Source: Chloroflexota bacterium (GTDB lineage Bacteria > Chloroflexota > Anaerolineae > Promineifilales > Promineifilaceae). From it: DNA of 44,253 bases. Positions 8,347 through 16,404 of the stretch are shown here, one piece after another (position 1 is the first letter of the stretch; every line of letters starts with the position of its first letter). Below the pieces are notes generated by a model. It saw only the letters and a list, made by a program, of their open reading frames with translations. It searched no databases and was not told where the DNA came from. The DNA lies in the NCBI GenBank assembly GCA_024277135.1, contig JAJRVV010000191.1, forward strand, positions 1-44,253. Reading direction: 5' to 3'. Position numbers and translations under genes: made by a program.

Positions 8347-8576
8347 TTACGAAACTATCTGCGGGGGGTTTAGCTTTTCTTGCACCCAGAGATTGACCAG
8401 GGTCTCTACGGACACGCCGCTATCTTGGGCTCGTTTTTTACAACCTCGGCCAGGTCAGCGGCAATGGCTACGATAGTGATGTGATCATCTGGCGCATATT
8501 CAAACTCGACAATGTGAGAAGCATAATCGGCCACGCTGTGTTCGTCCCAAAAGGCGGACGCTTCGCGGATGCTCAT
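8347..8576 (-). pseudogene. CopG-like/BrnA-type antitoxin, frameshifted
   Basis: The minus strand encodes MSIREASAFWDEH and an IAADLAEVV helix, then a run of six A residues (plus-strand T run 8434-8439). After that run the continuation lies in another frame and reads RAQDSGVSVETLVNLWVQEK, the usual end of CopG-type antitoxins. A one-base change in the homopolymer restores a single reading frame of about 75 codons. The ATG lies one base after the end of the BrnT-like toxin, giving the toxin-first order of brnTA. Either the antitoxin is broken or the homopolymer length is a sequencing error. Confidence 0.65.
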
Positions 8577-8577
8577 T

Positions 8578-8874
8578 TCATCGGGAATCGGCTCTTTTTA
8601 AGCGGCTATATTGTTTTCGTTCCTTCTTGTTCATGTTGCGGGCGCTGATGATCAAGGCTTTAGCGCCTGCTTTGCGGATAAAAACAACGGTGATGTAACG
8701 GCCGCTATCGGTACGGCCGTATGCAGCGTAGACATGTTCACCATCAATTTTGCCGCGCTCCAAGAAACGGTATTGAGGGCCAGTGGCAAAAACTTGTTCG
8801 ACTTCAGCAGGGGATAAATGCTGTGTTTCTGTTCTCGTTGCGGATAATTTTACAGCAAATATGACCGCCATCAA
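8578..8874 (-). CDS. BrnT-like toxin (DUF4258-type)
   Basis: A 98-residue protein with HLSPAEVEQVF near the N-terminus, GEHVYAAYGRTDSGRYITVVF in the middle and ISARNMNKKERKQY at the end; this layout is that of BrnT/DUF4258 toxins, which are small RelE-fold ribonucleases. The usual partner is a CopG/BrnA antitoxin downstream, and a frameshifted one is found there. An intact toxin beside a broken antitoxin would normally be harmful, which argues for sequencing error, toxin inactivation or trans-neutralisation. The exact start is uncertain because several start codons cluster at the N-terminus. Confidence 0.7.
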   Translation of the reverse strand: MMAVIFAVKLSATRTETQHLSPAEVEQVFATGPQYRFLERGKIDGEHVYAAYGRTDSGRYITVVFIRKAGAKALIISARNMNKKERKQYSRLKRADSR

Positions 8875-8963
8875 TCCTGGATGGCTATGTTTGTTCTGGA
8901 AGACGGCCGTCCCCCCACCACCAGGGAACTTTTCGCCACTCGTCTGCGTCTTACCCGATAGTC

Positions 8964-8996
8964 AGAAATCGGATTTTTCCAAAAAATCCGATTTCT
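8964..8996. repeat. Palindromic element, ATCCGATTTCT family
   Basis: The arms AGAAATCGGATTTTT and AAAAATCCGATTTCT are perfectly complementary over 15 bases with a three-base loop. The core words GAAATCGGAT and ATCCGATTTC are shared with the hairpins at 24059 and 37456. It ends 21 bases before the VIT/VWA gene and could shape its 5' leader. Confidence 0.8.
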
Positions 8997-9017
8997 AAAA
9001 ATCTGGAGGACACAGCG

Positions 9018-11432
9018 ATGAAGAAGATAACCTGGTTCATTTTATTCGTTAGTTTGTTGTTTGGTTTGTTGGGGGGCGGCACGGCCGTAGCCCAGGAACC
9101 GACGCCCCCCATCATCATCGAACCCCCTTTACCCCCCATGCCCCCCATCTGGAACTTTGAAGGCTTGAAAATCGAATACCAGCGCGTGGATGTCACCATC
9201 GAAAACCAGGTGGCGACCACCCGCATTGACCAGTTGTTCGTCAACGACAACGATTGGATGCTGGAAGGAACCTACCTGTTTCCTTTGCCGGAGGGGGCGG
9301 CCGTGTCCCAACTCACCATGTGGGTAGACGGGCAGGCCATCGAAGCCAAAATTTTGCCCCAGGCAGAAGCGCGGGCAATCTACGACGAAATCGTACGCCA
9401 ACTGCGCGACCCGGCCCTGTTGGAATACGTGGGTACGCAAGCCATCCAGGCCAACGTCTTTCCCATCCCGCCCCGCGATGAGCGGCGCGTCGAAATCGAA
9501 TACAGCCAGATTTTGCCCGCCGACAACGGTCTGCTCCATTACGTCTACCCCCAATCCACCGACCTGTACACCAACACGCCGCTGGACGAGCAAAGCATCC
9601 GCGTGGAAGTGCGCTCTAACGAAGCCATTCGCGCCATCTACTCCCCCAGCCACCCCGTCGCCATTGACCGGGATGGCGAATTCCGCGCCATTGTTGGTTT
9701 TGAGGACGCTGCTGTGCAGGCGGACACTGATTTTGAACTGTACTACGCCGTTTCGCCGGAACAAATCGGCCTTAACTTGCTCAGCTACAAAGAGCCGGGC
9801 GAGGATGGCTTTTTCCTGCTGCTGGCCGCGCCCAGCGTGGAAGTGGATGAAGTGGTGGCCAAAGATGTGATTTTGGTGGTGGACACCTCCGGCAGCATGG
9901 AGGGCGAGAAGATGATGCAGGCCAAAGAAGCGGCGTTGTACGTGGTCGAGCATCTGAACGCGCAAGACCGTTTCAACATCGTCGCTTTCAGCGCCGGCGC
10001 GCGCTCTTTCGCCCCGGAATTGGTTCGGGCCGATGACGCTGGCAATTATGGCAGCTTCATCAACAGCTTGGAAGCGGTGGGCGGCACCAACATCAGCATG
10101 GCGCTGTTGGAAGCGGCGGCGCTGGCGGAGGGGGAACGGCCGTCCACCATCATTTTCCTCACCGACGGATTAGCCACTGAAGGCATCACCGACACCGGCC
10201 TCTTGCTGGACAGCGTGAAAGCGGCCGTGCCCGACAACGCGCGCCTGTTCGCCTTTGGCGTGGGCAACGATGTGGACACGCTGCTACTGGACAGTCTGGC
10301 GCAAAATCATCGGGGAACCACCAGTTATGTACGGCCGTTCGAGCAAATTGACGAGGAAGTGAGCAGTTTCTACGCCAAAGCCAGCGCCCCGGTGCTGGCA
10401 AACATCGAATTGGATTTTGGCGACGTGGTGGTGGAGCAGATGTACCCGCAAACCCTGCCCGACCTGTTCGCCGGTTCGCAACTAGCGCTAGTCGGGCGTT
10501 ATCGGGATGGCGGCGCGGCTGCCATCACCCTGACCGGCGAAGTGAACGGCCGCGCGCAAACCTTCACCTACGCCGACAACCTGTTCCGTAGCAATGGCGG
10601 CGACGACTTCATCCCCCGGCTGTGGGCCACCCGCGCCATCGGCCATCTGCTTACCGAAATCCGCTTGCGCGGCGACAACCCGGAACTGGTGCAGTCCATC
10701 GTCAACCTCAGCATCCGCTACGGCATCATCACCCCCTACACCAGCTACCTCATCGAAGAGGACGACATCCTCAGCCAGAGCGCGCGCGATACAGCGGTGG
10801 AAGAAGCTGAAGCCGGCTTTGCCGCCCCGTCCGAAGTCAGCGGCGAATCGGCCGTAGACCGGGCCGATATGGAAGGGGATATGGCCGCCGCCGAAGCCGC
10901 CCTGCCCGCGCCCATGGCCACCAGTATGCCCGGAGCGCCGATGAATGCGGCGGAAACGGCCGCCAACGCGCCGGTACAGTACGTGGGCAACAAAACCTTC
11001 ATCTGGCGGGACGGCGTCTGGCTGGACACCCAGTTCAACCCGGACACACAAACGGCGCAAGCGGTCGGTTTTGCCAGCGACACCTACTTTGATTTGTTGA
11101 CGGCCGCCCCCGAACTAGGCGGCTACTTCAGCCTGGGACAAAACGTGGTGGTAGTGTATGGCGATCAGGTGTATGAAATCGTAGACGGCGACGGCGCAAC
11201 CGAAATTGTCATGCCCGCCGTCATCTCTGAACCAGACGAGACCACCGGCGCCGCCGACCCGGAACCCGCTCTGATTACGGCTGACGGCACAGAAGCGCAG
11301 CCGGAACCGGTAGAAATCGATCCGTTGCCGGCGGCGGCAGGCGTGTCGCCCATCTTGATTTTTGGAATTCTGGCGCTGATTGTGGTGGGCACTGTTTTGT
11401 TAGCCGGCCGCTTGCTAACGCATAACAAATAA
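9018..11432 (+). CDS. Membrane-anchored VIT and VWA domain protein
   Basis: An 804-residue exported protein. A signal peptide covers about residues 1-26 (ending TAVAQE), a VIT domain about 45-180, a von Willebrand A domain about 282-460 with the metal-site motif DTSGSM at 289-294, and a carboxy-terminal membrane segment near 775-797 followed by RLLTHNK. The region 590-660 is Ala/Glu/Pro rich and probably flexible. This is the architecture of inter-alpha-trypsin inhibitor heavy chains and their bacterial relatives, thought to act in surface interactions; no partner is visible. The start has GGAGGACACAGCG before the ATG. It is monocistronic, convergent with aconitase X and separated from it by a hairpin. 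Confidence 0.92.
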   Translation: MKKITWFILFVSLLFGLLGGGTAVAQEPTPPIIIEPPLPPMPPIWNFEGLKIEYQRVDVTIENQVATTRIDQLFVNDNDWMLEGTYLFPLPEGAAVSQLTMWVDGQAIEAKILPQAEARAIYDEIVRQLRDPALLEYVGTQAIQANVFPIPPRDERRVEIEYSQILPADNGLLHYVYPQSTDLYTNTPLDEQSIRVEVRSNEAIRAIYSPSHPVAIDRDGEFRAIVGFEDAAVQADTDFELYYAVSPEQIGLNLLSYKEPGEDGFFLLLAAPSVEVDEVVAKDVILVVDTSGSMEGEKMMQAKEAALYVVEHLNAQDRFNIVAFSAGARSFAPELVRADDAGNYGSFINSLEAVGGTNISMALLEAAALAEGERPSTIIFLTDGLATEGITDTGLLLDSVKAAVPDNARLFAFGVGNDVDTLLLDSLAQNHRGTTSYVRPFEQIDEEVSSFYAKASAPVLANIELDFGDVVVEQMYPQTLPDLFAGSQLALVGRYRDGGAAAITLTGEVNGRAQTFTYADNLFRSNGGDDFIPRLWATRAIGHLLTEIRLRGDNPELVQSIVNLSIRYGIITPYTSYLIEEDDILSQSARDTAVEEAEAGFAAPSEVSGESAVDRADMEGDMAAAEAALPAPMATSMPGAPMNAAETAANAPVQYVGNKTFIWRDGVWLDTQFNPDTQTAQAVGFASDTYFDLLTAAPELGGYFSLGQNVVVVYGDQVYEIVDGDGATEIVMPAVISEPDETTGAADPEPALITADGTEAQPEPVEIDPLPAAAGVSPILIFGILALIVVGTVLLAGRLLTHNK

Positions 11433-11460
11433 CGGCTCTTTCGAAATTTGCATGATTTTT

Positions 11461-11500
11461 AGGCAGCGAGTGGCGGGTTCAGAATACCCGCCACTTGCCT
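11461..11500. terminator. Bidirectional hairpin between convergent genes
   Basis: The arms AGTGGCGGGT (11469-11478) and ACCCGCCACT (11486-11495) are perfectly paired, extended by AGGCA/TGCCT after a three-base bulge. It lies between the ends of two convergent genes and probably terminates both transcripts, although it lacks a long T-tract. Confidence 0.65.
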
Positions 11501-11513
11501 CCCGCCACACGCA

Positions 11514-13265
11514 TCAACCCCGCGAAATCACGCGGACAGTCACGACGTCTCCCTGCCGCAATAGTTCAACCACATCCCCTGATTGAATTTGTTGGACGAC
11601 GGATTCATCAAAGCCATACGCATACGGAATCCCCTCCAGCGAACAGGCGGGCGCGCTCTGCTGATCAATTTCACTGTTGACGATGGCTAACGGCGCCATG
11701 CCCCGATAAAATAGTTCCAGCAAAACGTAGGGAGCCACACTGGAACCGCTGCCTTTGGGGAAAATGGCGATTTTCCCCGCCATGCTTTGCCCGTCCGCCG
11801 GATGTCCCGGCTCTTCAATCACGCCCGTCTCCCGATTCACAAATCCCAGCAGCGTAATCGGCGTATCCGTCACAAACGCTTCGCCGGTGATGGTGAAGTC
11901 GCCCTGGGAGGGCAGACCGCGCCCGGCAGCGGTAAACGGCCCGGTGGCAAGGTGACGAGGTGAGGGGGTGATACGGTGAGAGGGCGACGTGGCGACCTCG
12001 TTCCCCTCGGCGGCGATCTCCACTCCCCACTCTCCACTCTCCATTTCCCCCAATGCCACCGCCACACAATCCGCCAGCTTCATCACCGAGGTGGGGATAC
12101 CATTGAGGCCGGACTTGATGTAATGCTCCGCTTTCATCGAGTTGGTGAGGACGTGTTTGACCCAGGATTGGTCATACGGAACCACTTCGGGACAGGTGTT
12201 TTCCAGCAGCAGCGCGCCCGATTGGCGGATAACGTCGACAATGCCGGTTTTTTCGGCAATGGCTTGGTTCTGGGCGGAGGTGAACACCCACAGCGGCGGC
12301 GCATCCGCAGTCAGGGTTTTGTTTTGCAACAACTGCGCCGTTGCTCGCACTTCGCCGATGGAGGCCTGGGGACAGCCGATGGTGATGAGGGAAACGGCCG
12401 TCCGCGGCCGTAGTTCCTCATACCGCCGGGCCAATTCTAACGAATCAAACAACAGCTCCGCCTGAAAATCCCCTTCAGGCACATCGCCTAACCCATCAAT
12501 ATACAACAAAGGACAGCCATAATTGGCGGCGGCGGCCGTCAGCGCCTTCTTTTGCTCATGCGTCAACCCATCCGGCAGGCCGACGATGAGGGGGATGGGG
12601 CCGTGCCGCATCTGCCAGGCGGGTTGGCGCTGTTTGCCGATCCAGTCGCCCAAAATGGAGAAATCGGTGGGGTCGTTGAGCGCGGCCGTCACCCGCACCC
12701 GCAAATTCGGCCGCCGATTCTGCTCACGCAGCAGCCCATACTTCGGCGCATAGCCGGTGAGCGCGGCCGCCAGCGCCGACAGCCCCGATTCCCGATTGGT
12801 ATACAGCCCGCAGTAAGAGTTGCCAAAAGCGATGGCGTTCGATTCGGCCCAGGCGGCCATGCCGTCGGTGACGACCCCTTCCCACTCATACGGCGTGCAG
12901 GATTGGATGGGGCGCACCCCCAGCCGGGTGTACAGGGCCACGATTTCGTGGTTGTGCTTTTTGAAATGGGGGGCGACGATGCGCATCGCTTCAAACTGAT
13001 TTTCGTCGCAGCCGGCCGAGTTGAGCGTGGTGGGAACTGCCACCCGCGCCTGGGGATCGCCGGCTAATTTGGCTAAAAATTGGCGCAGCCCCAACCCGCC
13101 GGTCAACGGCGACACGCCTGATAGGTGGGCGGTGGCGATGGAGATCAATTCATCTGCGCCCGCTGCGGCGGCCATGTCCAACAGCAGCCGCATCCCCATC
13201 TGCTTGGCCGTGCCGCGACGGCCGTCCAACATCGCCCGCTGTTCTGCATTCAGTTGAATACGCAT
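11514..13265 (-). CDS. Aconitase X, fused large and small domains (candidate phosphomevalonate dehydratase)
   Basis: A 583-residue AcnX (DUF521 plus DUF126). The catalytic part is residues 1 to about 405 with candidate Fe-S cysteines in NSAGCDENQ (Cys86), NSYCGLY (Cys152), IGCPQASIGE (Cys298) and ENTCPE (Cys358). The swivel part is about 441-583 with IFPKGSGSS at 501-509. Two activities are known for the family: phosphomevalonate dehydratase in archaea and cis-3-hydroxy-L-proline dehydratase in bacteria, where the fused form is common. A UbiD decarboxylase in the same gene run favours the first; the fused form slightly favours the second. GAGGAAACGAAT precedes this ATG, so I prefer it to the ATG 21 bases upstream. 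The linker at 408-441 is encoded by simple-sequence repeats. Confidence 0.85.
   Translation of the reverse strand: MRIQLNAEQRAMLDGRRGTAKQMGMRLLLDMAAAAGADELISIATAHLSGVSPLTGGLGLRQFLAKLAGDPQARVAVPTTLNSAGCDENQFEAMRIVAPHFKKHNHEIVALYTRLGVRPIQSCTPYEWEGVVTDGMAAWAESNAIAFGNSYCGLYTNRESGLSALAAALTGYAPKYGLLREQNRRPNLRVRVTAALNDPTDFSILGDWIGKQRQPAWQMRHGPIPLIVGLPDGLTHEQKKALTAAAANYGCPLLYIDGLGDVPEGDFQAELLFDSLELARRYEELRPRTAVSLITIGCPQASIGEVRATAQLLQNKTLTADAPPLWVFTSAQNQAIAEKTGIVDVIRQSGALLLENTCPEVVPYDQSWVKHVLTNSMKAEHYIKSGLNGIPTSVMKLADCVAVALGEMESGEWGVEIAAEGNEVATSPSHRITPSPRHLATGPFTAAGRGLPSQGDFTITGEAFVTDTPITLLGFVNRETGVIEEPGHPADGQSMAGKIAIFPKGSGSSVAPYVLLELFYRGMAPLAIVNSEIDQQSAPACSLEGIPYAYGFDESVVQQIQSGDVVELLRQGDVVTVRVISRG
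11945..12050. repeat. Simple repeat inside the aconitase X gene
   Basis: Two tracts are visible: TCACC units with period about 8 (around 11950-11990) and TCCACTC-type heptamers (around 12018-12045). They resemble the period-7 and period-8 spacers between genes but here are translated in frame as the linker joining the catalytic and swivel domains. Confidence 0.7.
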
Positions 13266-13275
13266 ATTCGTTTCC

Positions 13276-14226
13276 TCATTCCTCATCCCTCATCCTTCCC
13301 CTTTCCCCCTTCATCACCGCCGGTTTTCCTTCGCGGAAATGGACGAACTCGCGCGTCGTTTCATAAGCAAAATCAATGTCAGGATGCGGGGCAAAAGCGT
13401 GCAGCATCGCTTCCCACAACGTTTGTTCTGAATCCCGCACCTGCCGGGGATGCACCAGGTAGCGCAGCGTCAGCAGCACGCCGCTGCTGGCAACGGCCGT
13501 ATATACCGTCGGCGTCAGCTTGCCATAGGAGATGACGAAACGGCGGCCCGCTTCCACGGCGCGCCTCTGCGCGCTTTCATCAACCTTGGGGGCATGGACG
13601 TTCAATAAACGCTCCAGGATTTTTTTCGCTTTGGCCCAGTCGCTTTCAAATGTGACCAACACTGGAATTTCGTGCCAGACGTAGGGCAAGCCCTGACTGT
13701 AATTTGCCAACACATCGCTGAAGACACGACCGTTAGGCATGTGCAGGATGCGCCCGGTGCTTTGTTCCGCCGCCAGCCGGCTGCCGATTTCCAGCAAGCT
13801 GAATTCAAACAGGCGCACGTCAATCACGTCTCCGGTATGGTCGCCAATCTGGATGCGGTCGCCCACTTTGAACGGCCGTCGCCAATAGATGAACAGCCAG
13901 CCCGCCAGATTGACGATCAAATCCTGCAAGGCAATCGCCAGACCTGCCGATAACAAGCCCAAATAAGTCGCCAGCGACTGCATCCCATCCAGCCAAAAGC
14001 GTCCCGCCAACACCAGACCGAGGGTGACGGCCGTGTAATCCGCCGCCTTCCGCCAAGAATACAATGCCCGCGTATCTTGCATAAACCGCCGGTTGATCAC
14101 CCGGTACGCCAGCAGATGTAATACCCACAACAGCAGGATGATCAGCAGCGAACTGATGATTTTGATTTGCGTTTCCGAGCTGAAATTAAAGTAAAGCCGT
14201 CCTAAATTACGCAGCGTTTCCACCAT
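13276..14226 (-). CDS. Mechanosensitive channel of the MscS family
   Basis: A 316-residue membrane protein with hydrophobic helices at about 20-42, 63-80 and 84-114. The pore helix and following beta domain are seen in GLLSAGLAIALQDLIVNLAG and WRRPFKVGDRIQIGDHTGDV (about 117-135), the hallmark of MscS. The channel opens under membrane tension and releases solutes on osmotic downshock. The start is the ATG following a GTG. It overlaps the UspA gene by 20 bases and ends ten bases before aconitase X, so co-transcription is likely. Confidence 0.9.
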   Translation of the reverse strand: MVETLRNLGRLYFNFSSETQIKIISSLLIILLLWVLHLLAYRVINRRFMQDTRALYSWRKAADYTAVTLGLVLAGRFWLDGMQSLATYLGLLSAGLAIALQDLIVNLAGWLFIYWRRPFKVGDRIQIGDHTGDVIDVRLFEFSLLEIGSRLAAEQSTGRILHMPNGRVFSDVLANYSQGLPYVWHEIPVLVTFESDWAKAKKILERLLNVHAPKVDESAQRRAVEAGRRFVISYGKLTPTVYTAVASSGVLLTLRYLVHPRQVRDSEQTLWEAMLHAFAPHPDIDFAYETTREFVHFREGKPAVMKGERGRMRDEE

Positions 14227-14686
14227 CACTCACCTGTTTCAAAGGAGCCGATTCTGGCCGAATCACCTGCACCGGCACGCCCGTCCGCTCCTCGATTTCA
14301 GCGGCGAACCGCTCCACCGCATCATCGCCAAACACATTTGCCGTCGTCCCGCGCGGCGCGCCCAACAACATCAAGCTGGCGTTCGACTCCTGTAAAAATT
14401 TGCCGATTTCGGCGGGCACGTCCCCTTCCCGGATGATGACATCCGCCTGGACGCCTTGCAGCCGCGCCCGCTTTTGCGCCAGCAGCACCAATGCCCGCCC
14501 TAACCAAAACAGCTCTTTTTTGACGGCCGGCAGCAAACTTTCATCCCTCAGATCAATGTCGCTGGTATCAATCACGTAGAGAAAAACCAGGCGCTTGTCC
14601 TGCTCATCGGCCAGACGCACGGCTTCTCGCTGAACCGCCCGGCTGCCCTCGCCGCCGCGGGTGGCGCAAACGATGCAATCGCTCAT
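14207..14686 (-). CDS. Universal stress protein (UspA family)
   Basis: A 159-residue protein with CIVCATRGGEGS at the N-terminus, VIREGDVPAEIGKFL-like core elements and an LMLLGAPRG strand as in UspA domains. The ATP-binding G-x2-G-x9-G(S/T) motif is degenerate, so ATP binding is uncertain. It overlaps the antiporter stop by four bases (ATGA) and the MscS start by 20 bases, tying the three genes into one transcript. Uncoupled Usp domains often accompany antiporters, where they may modulate transport. Confidence 0.85.
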   Translation of the reverse strand: MSDCIVCATRGGEGSRAVQREAVRLADEQDKRLVFLYVIDTSDIDLRDESLLPAVKKELFWLGRALVLLAQKRARLQGVQADVIIREGDVPAEIGKFLQESNASLMLLGAPRGTTANVFGDDAVERFAAEIEERTGVPVQVIRPESAPLKQVSDGGNAA

Positions 14687-16341
14687 TTTGTCACCTTGTC
14701 ATCCAGGGTGGCTTTTAATTCCACGCTGCGCTGCGCCTGGATCATGTCCAAGGCGGCCGTGCGCCGGTCAGCTTCTCGAATCATCTCCCGGTACAACTCT
14801 TCTGAGATGAAGCCGCGACGGTTGGCGTCGCCCAGCGCGCTGCGCTCGGCGCGCAGCACATCAGCCCGGGCTTGTAGCAGCATCTCCTGTTCCAACTCAG
14901 GGTATTCTTGCAAATGATCGCGTAATTCCCGCTTGAGGTAGTTGATCTCTTCATCATAAACGGCATCCATAGCTTCGCCAATGTCGCGGAAGAGGATGCC
15001 TTCTTTTTGCAAACGTTCTAATTCCTGCCGTCCGGCCCATTTGGCGTATAGCTGCGCCTGCTGTCGCTGCTGTTCGATGATTTGGGCCGGTTTCTTGCCC
15101 AGATGCAGCCGGTCAACCAGTTTTTCGATGGTAGTGCCTTGCACCAACAGGGTGAACAACACCACGCCAAAGGTCATGACGCGCAGTTCTTGGGCGACGG
15201 CCGTGCCAAACACCCCGCCCGTCAATGTCAACGCCAGCGCCAAACTGATGGCGCCGCGCAAACCGCCCCACATCATCACGTGCCGGAATGGCAGCGAGAT
15301 TGACCGGCGCGGCGCCAGCCGATTATTCACCCAGGTCAAGCCATAAACCACCAGCCCCCGACTCAACAGCACCGCCGCCACCGCCACCACAATCGGCCCC
15401 ATGTTGGGCAGAAGCTGGGTGATTTCGATCTGTAAGCCAATCACCAAAAACACCAGCGAATTCACCACAAACGCCATGAACTCCCAGAAATTATTTAGCG
15501 TCACCTTAGTCGTCGGCGATGTATTCTCTAAGCCGATATTGCCCACCATCAACCCGGCGGCCACCACCGATAAAATCCCGCTCAAATGCAGTTCCTCCGC
15601 GACGACAAACGCGCCAAACGCCAACGCCACCGAGGTGGCCGTTTCGATCAGGTTGTCATCCACATTTTTCAGGACGATGTAAGAAACGGCATACCCCAGC
15701 AGGAAGCCGACGGTCAGGCCGCCAAACCCCACCCGTACAAATTCCAACAACCCTTCTTCAAAAGCAAAAACGACGCCTTCGCCGCTGTTGATGGCGACGC
15801 CGGCGGCCAGCGCCAGGTTGAACAGCACCACCGCCACGCCATCGTTGAACAGACTTTCGCCTTCAACCAGAAGGGAGAGCCGCTTGCTGACGCCCAAACT
15901 GCGAAAAAAGGCGATGACGGCCACCGGGTCTGTGGCGGAAATGAGCGCGCCAAAAGCGAAAGCGGCCGCCGGTCGGACGCCTAATACCTGATGCACAATG
16001 CCGCCCACCAGCAGCGTCCCGATGAGCGATCCAGCCACAGCCAGTAGCAGCACCGGCGGCAAATCGCGGCGCAAATCCCGCCAACGGATGTGTAATGTGG
16101 CTTCAAACAGCAGCGGCGGAACCAACAAGGCCAGGATCAATTGGCTGTTGATGAAGTCCAGGTTGAGAAAGTTGGGGAAGAAGGCCAGCAGCAGCCCCAC
16201 CAGCACCAATGCCACTGTGTATGGCAGGTGGATGCGGCGGATGATGACCGCCACCACGGCCGCAATAGAGAGGAGGATGACGAAGCTCAATTCCTGTTCG
16301 ATGAAGCCGCTGCCTTCCTGAAATAACAACGAGATTTGCAT
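14683..16341 (-). CDS. Na+/H+ antiporter, CPA1 family
   Basis: A 552-residue transporter with about 12 hydrophobic segments in the first 410 residues and a charged cytoplasmic tail of about 140. Signature residues are SATDPVAVIAF (Asp138 region) and EGESLFNDGVAVVLF (Asn166-Asp167), the ion-binding centre of CPA1 exchangers. It exchanges Na+ or K+ for H+ across the membrane. AAAGGTG before the ATG at 16341 decides this start over an upstream one. It is coupled to UspA and MscS, forming an ion and osmotic stress set. The downstream tail is rich in Gln, Arg and Glu and may be coiled. Confidence 0.92.
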   Translation of the reverse strand: MQISLLFQEGSGFIEQELSFVILLSIAAVVAVIIRRIHLPYTVALVLVGLLLAFFPNFLNLDFINSQLILALLVPPLLFEATLHIRWRDLRRDLPPVLLLAVAGSLIGTLLVGGIVHQVLGVRPAAAFAFGALISATDPVAVIAFFRSLGVSKRLSLLVEGESLFNDGVAVVLFNLALAAGVAINSGEGVVFAFEEGLLEFVRVGFGGLTVGFLLGYAVSYIVLKNVDDNLIETATSVALAFGAFVVAEELHLSGILSVVAAGLMVGNIGLENTSPTTKVTLNNFWEFMAFVVNSLVFLVIGLQIEITQLLPNMGPIVVAVAAVLLSRGLVVYGLTWVNNRLAPRRSISLPFRHVMMWGGLRGAISLALALTLTGGVFGTAVAQELRVMTFGVVLFTLLVQGTTIEKLVDRLHLGKKPAQIIEQQRQQAQLYAKWAGRQELERLQKEGILFRDIGEAMDAVYDEEINYLKRELRDHLQEYPELEQEMLLQARADVLRAERSALGDANRRGFISEELYREMIREADRRTAALDMIQAQRSVELKATLDDKVTK

Positions 16342-16404
16342 AAAACACCTTTGGGAAGGATGAAGGGTGAAGGATGAGATCACCCCCATCACCCTGCCAC
16401 CTTG
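16342..16404. repeat. Short GGATGAAGGGTGAAGGATGA / ATCACCC spacer repeat
   Basis: The short spacer between the ubiD stop and the antiporter start carries GAAGGATG/GGGTGAAG words at period about 8 and ATCACCC words like those in the aconitase X linker. It is the only real gap in the minus-strand gene run. Confidence 0.5.

Noticed and set aside
8188..8373. 61-codon plus-strand frame after the terminator
   Set aside because: It starts within the terminator stem and is Pro/His-rich; the VapC-like fragment in another frame explains the sequence.
13266..13286. Upstream ATG start for aconitase X
   Set aside because: The ribosome binding site GAGGAAA lies inside this extension and serves the ATG at 13265.
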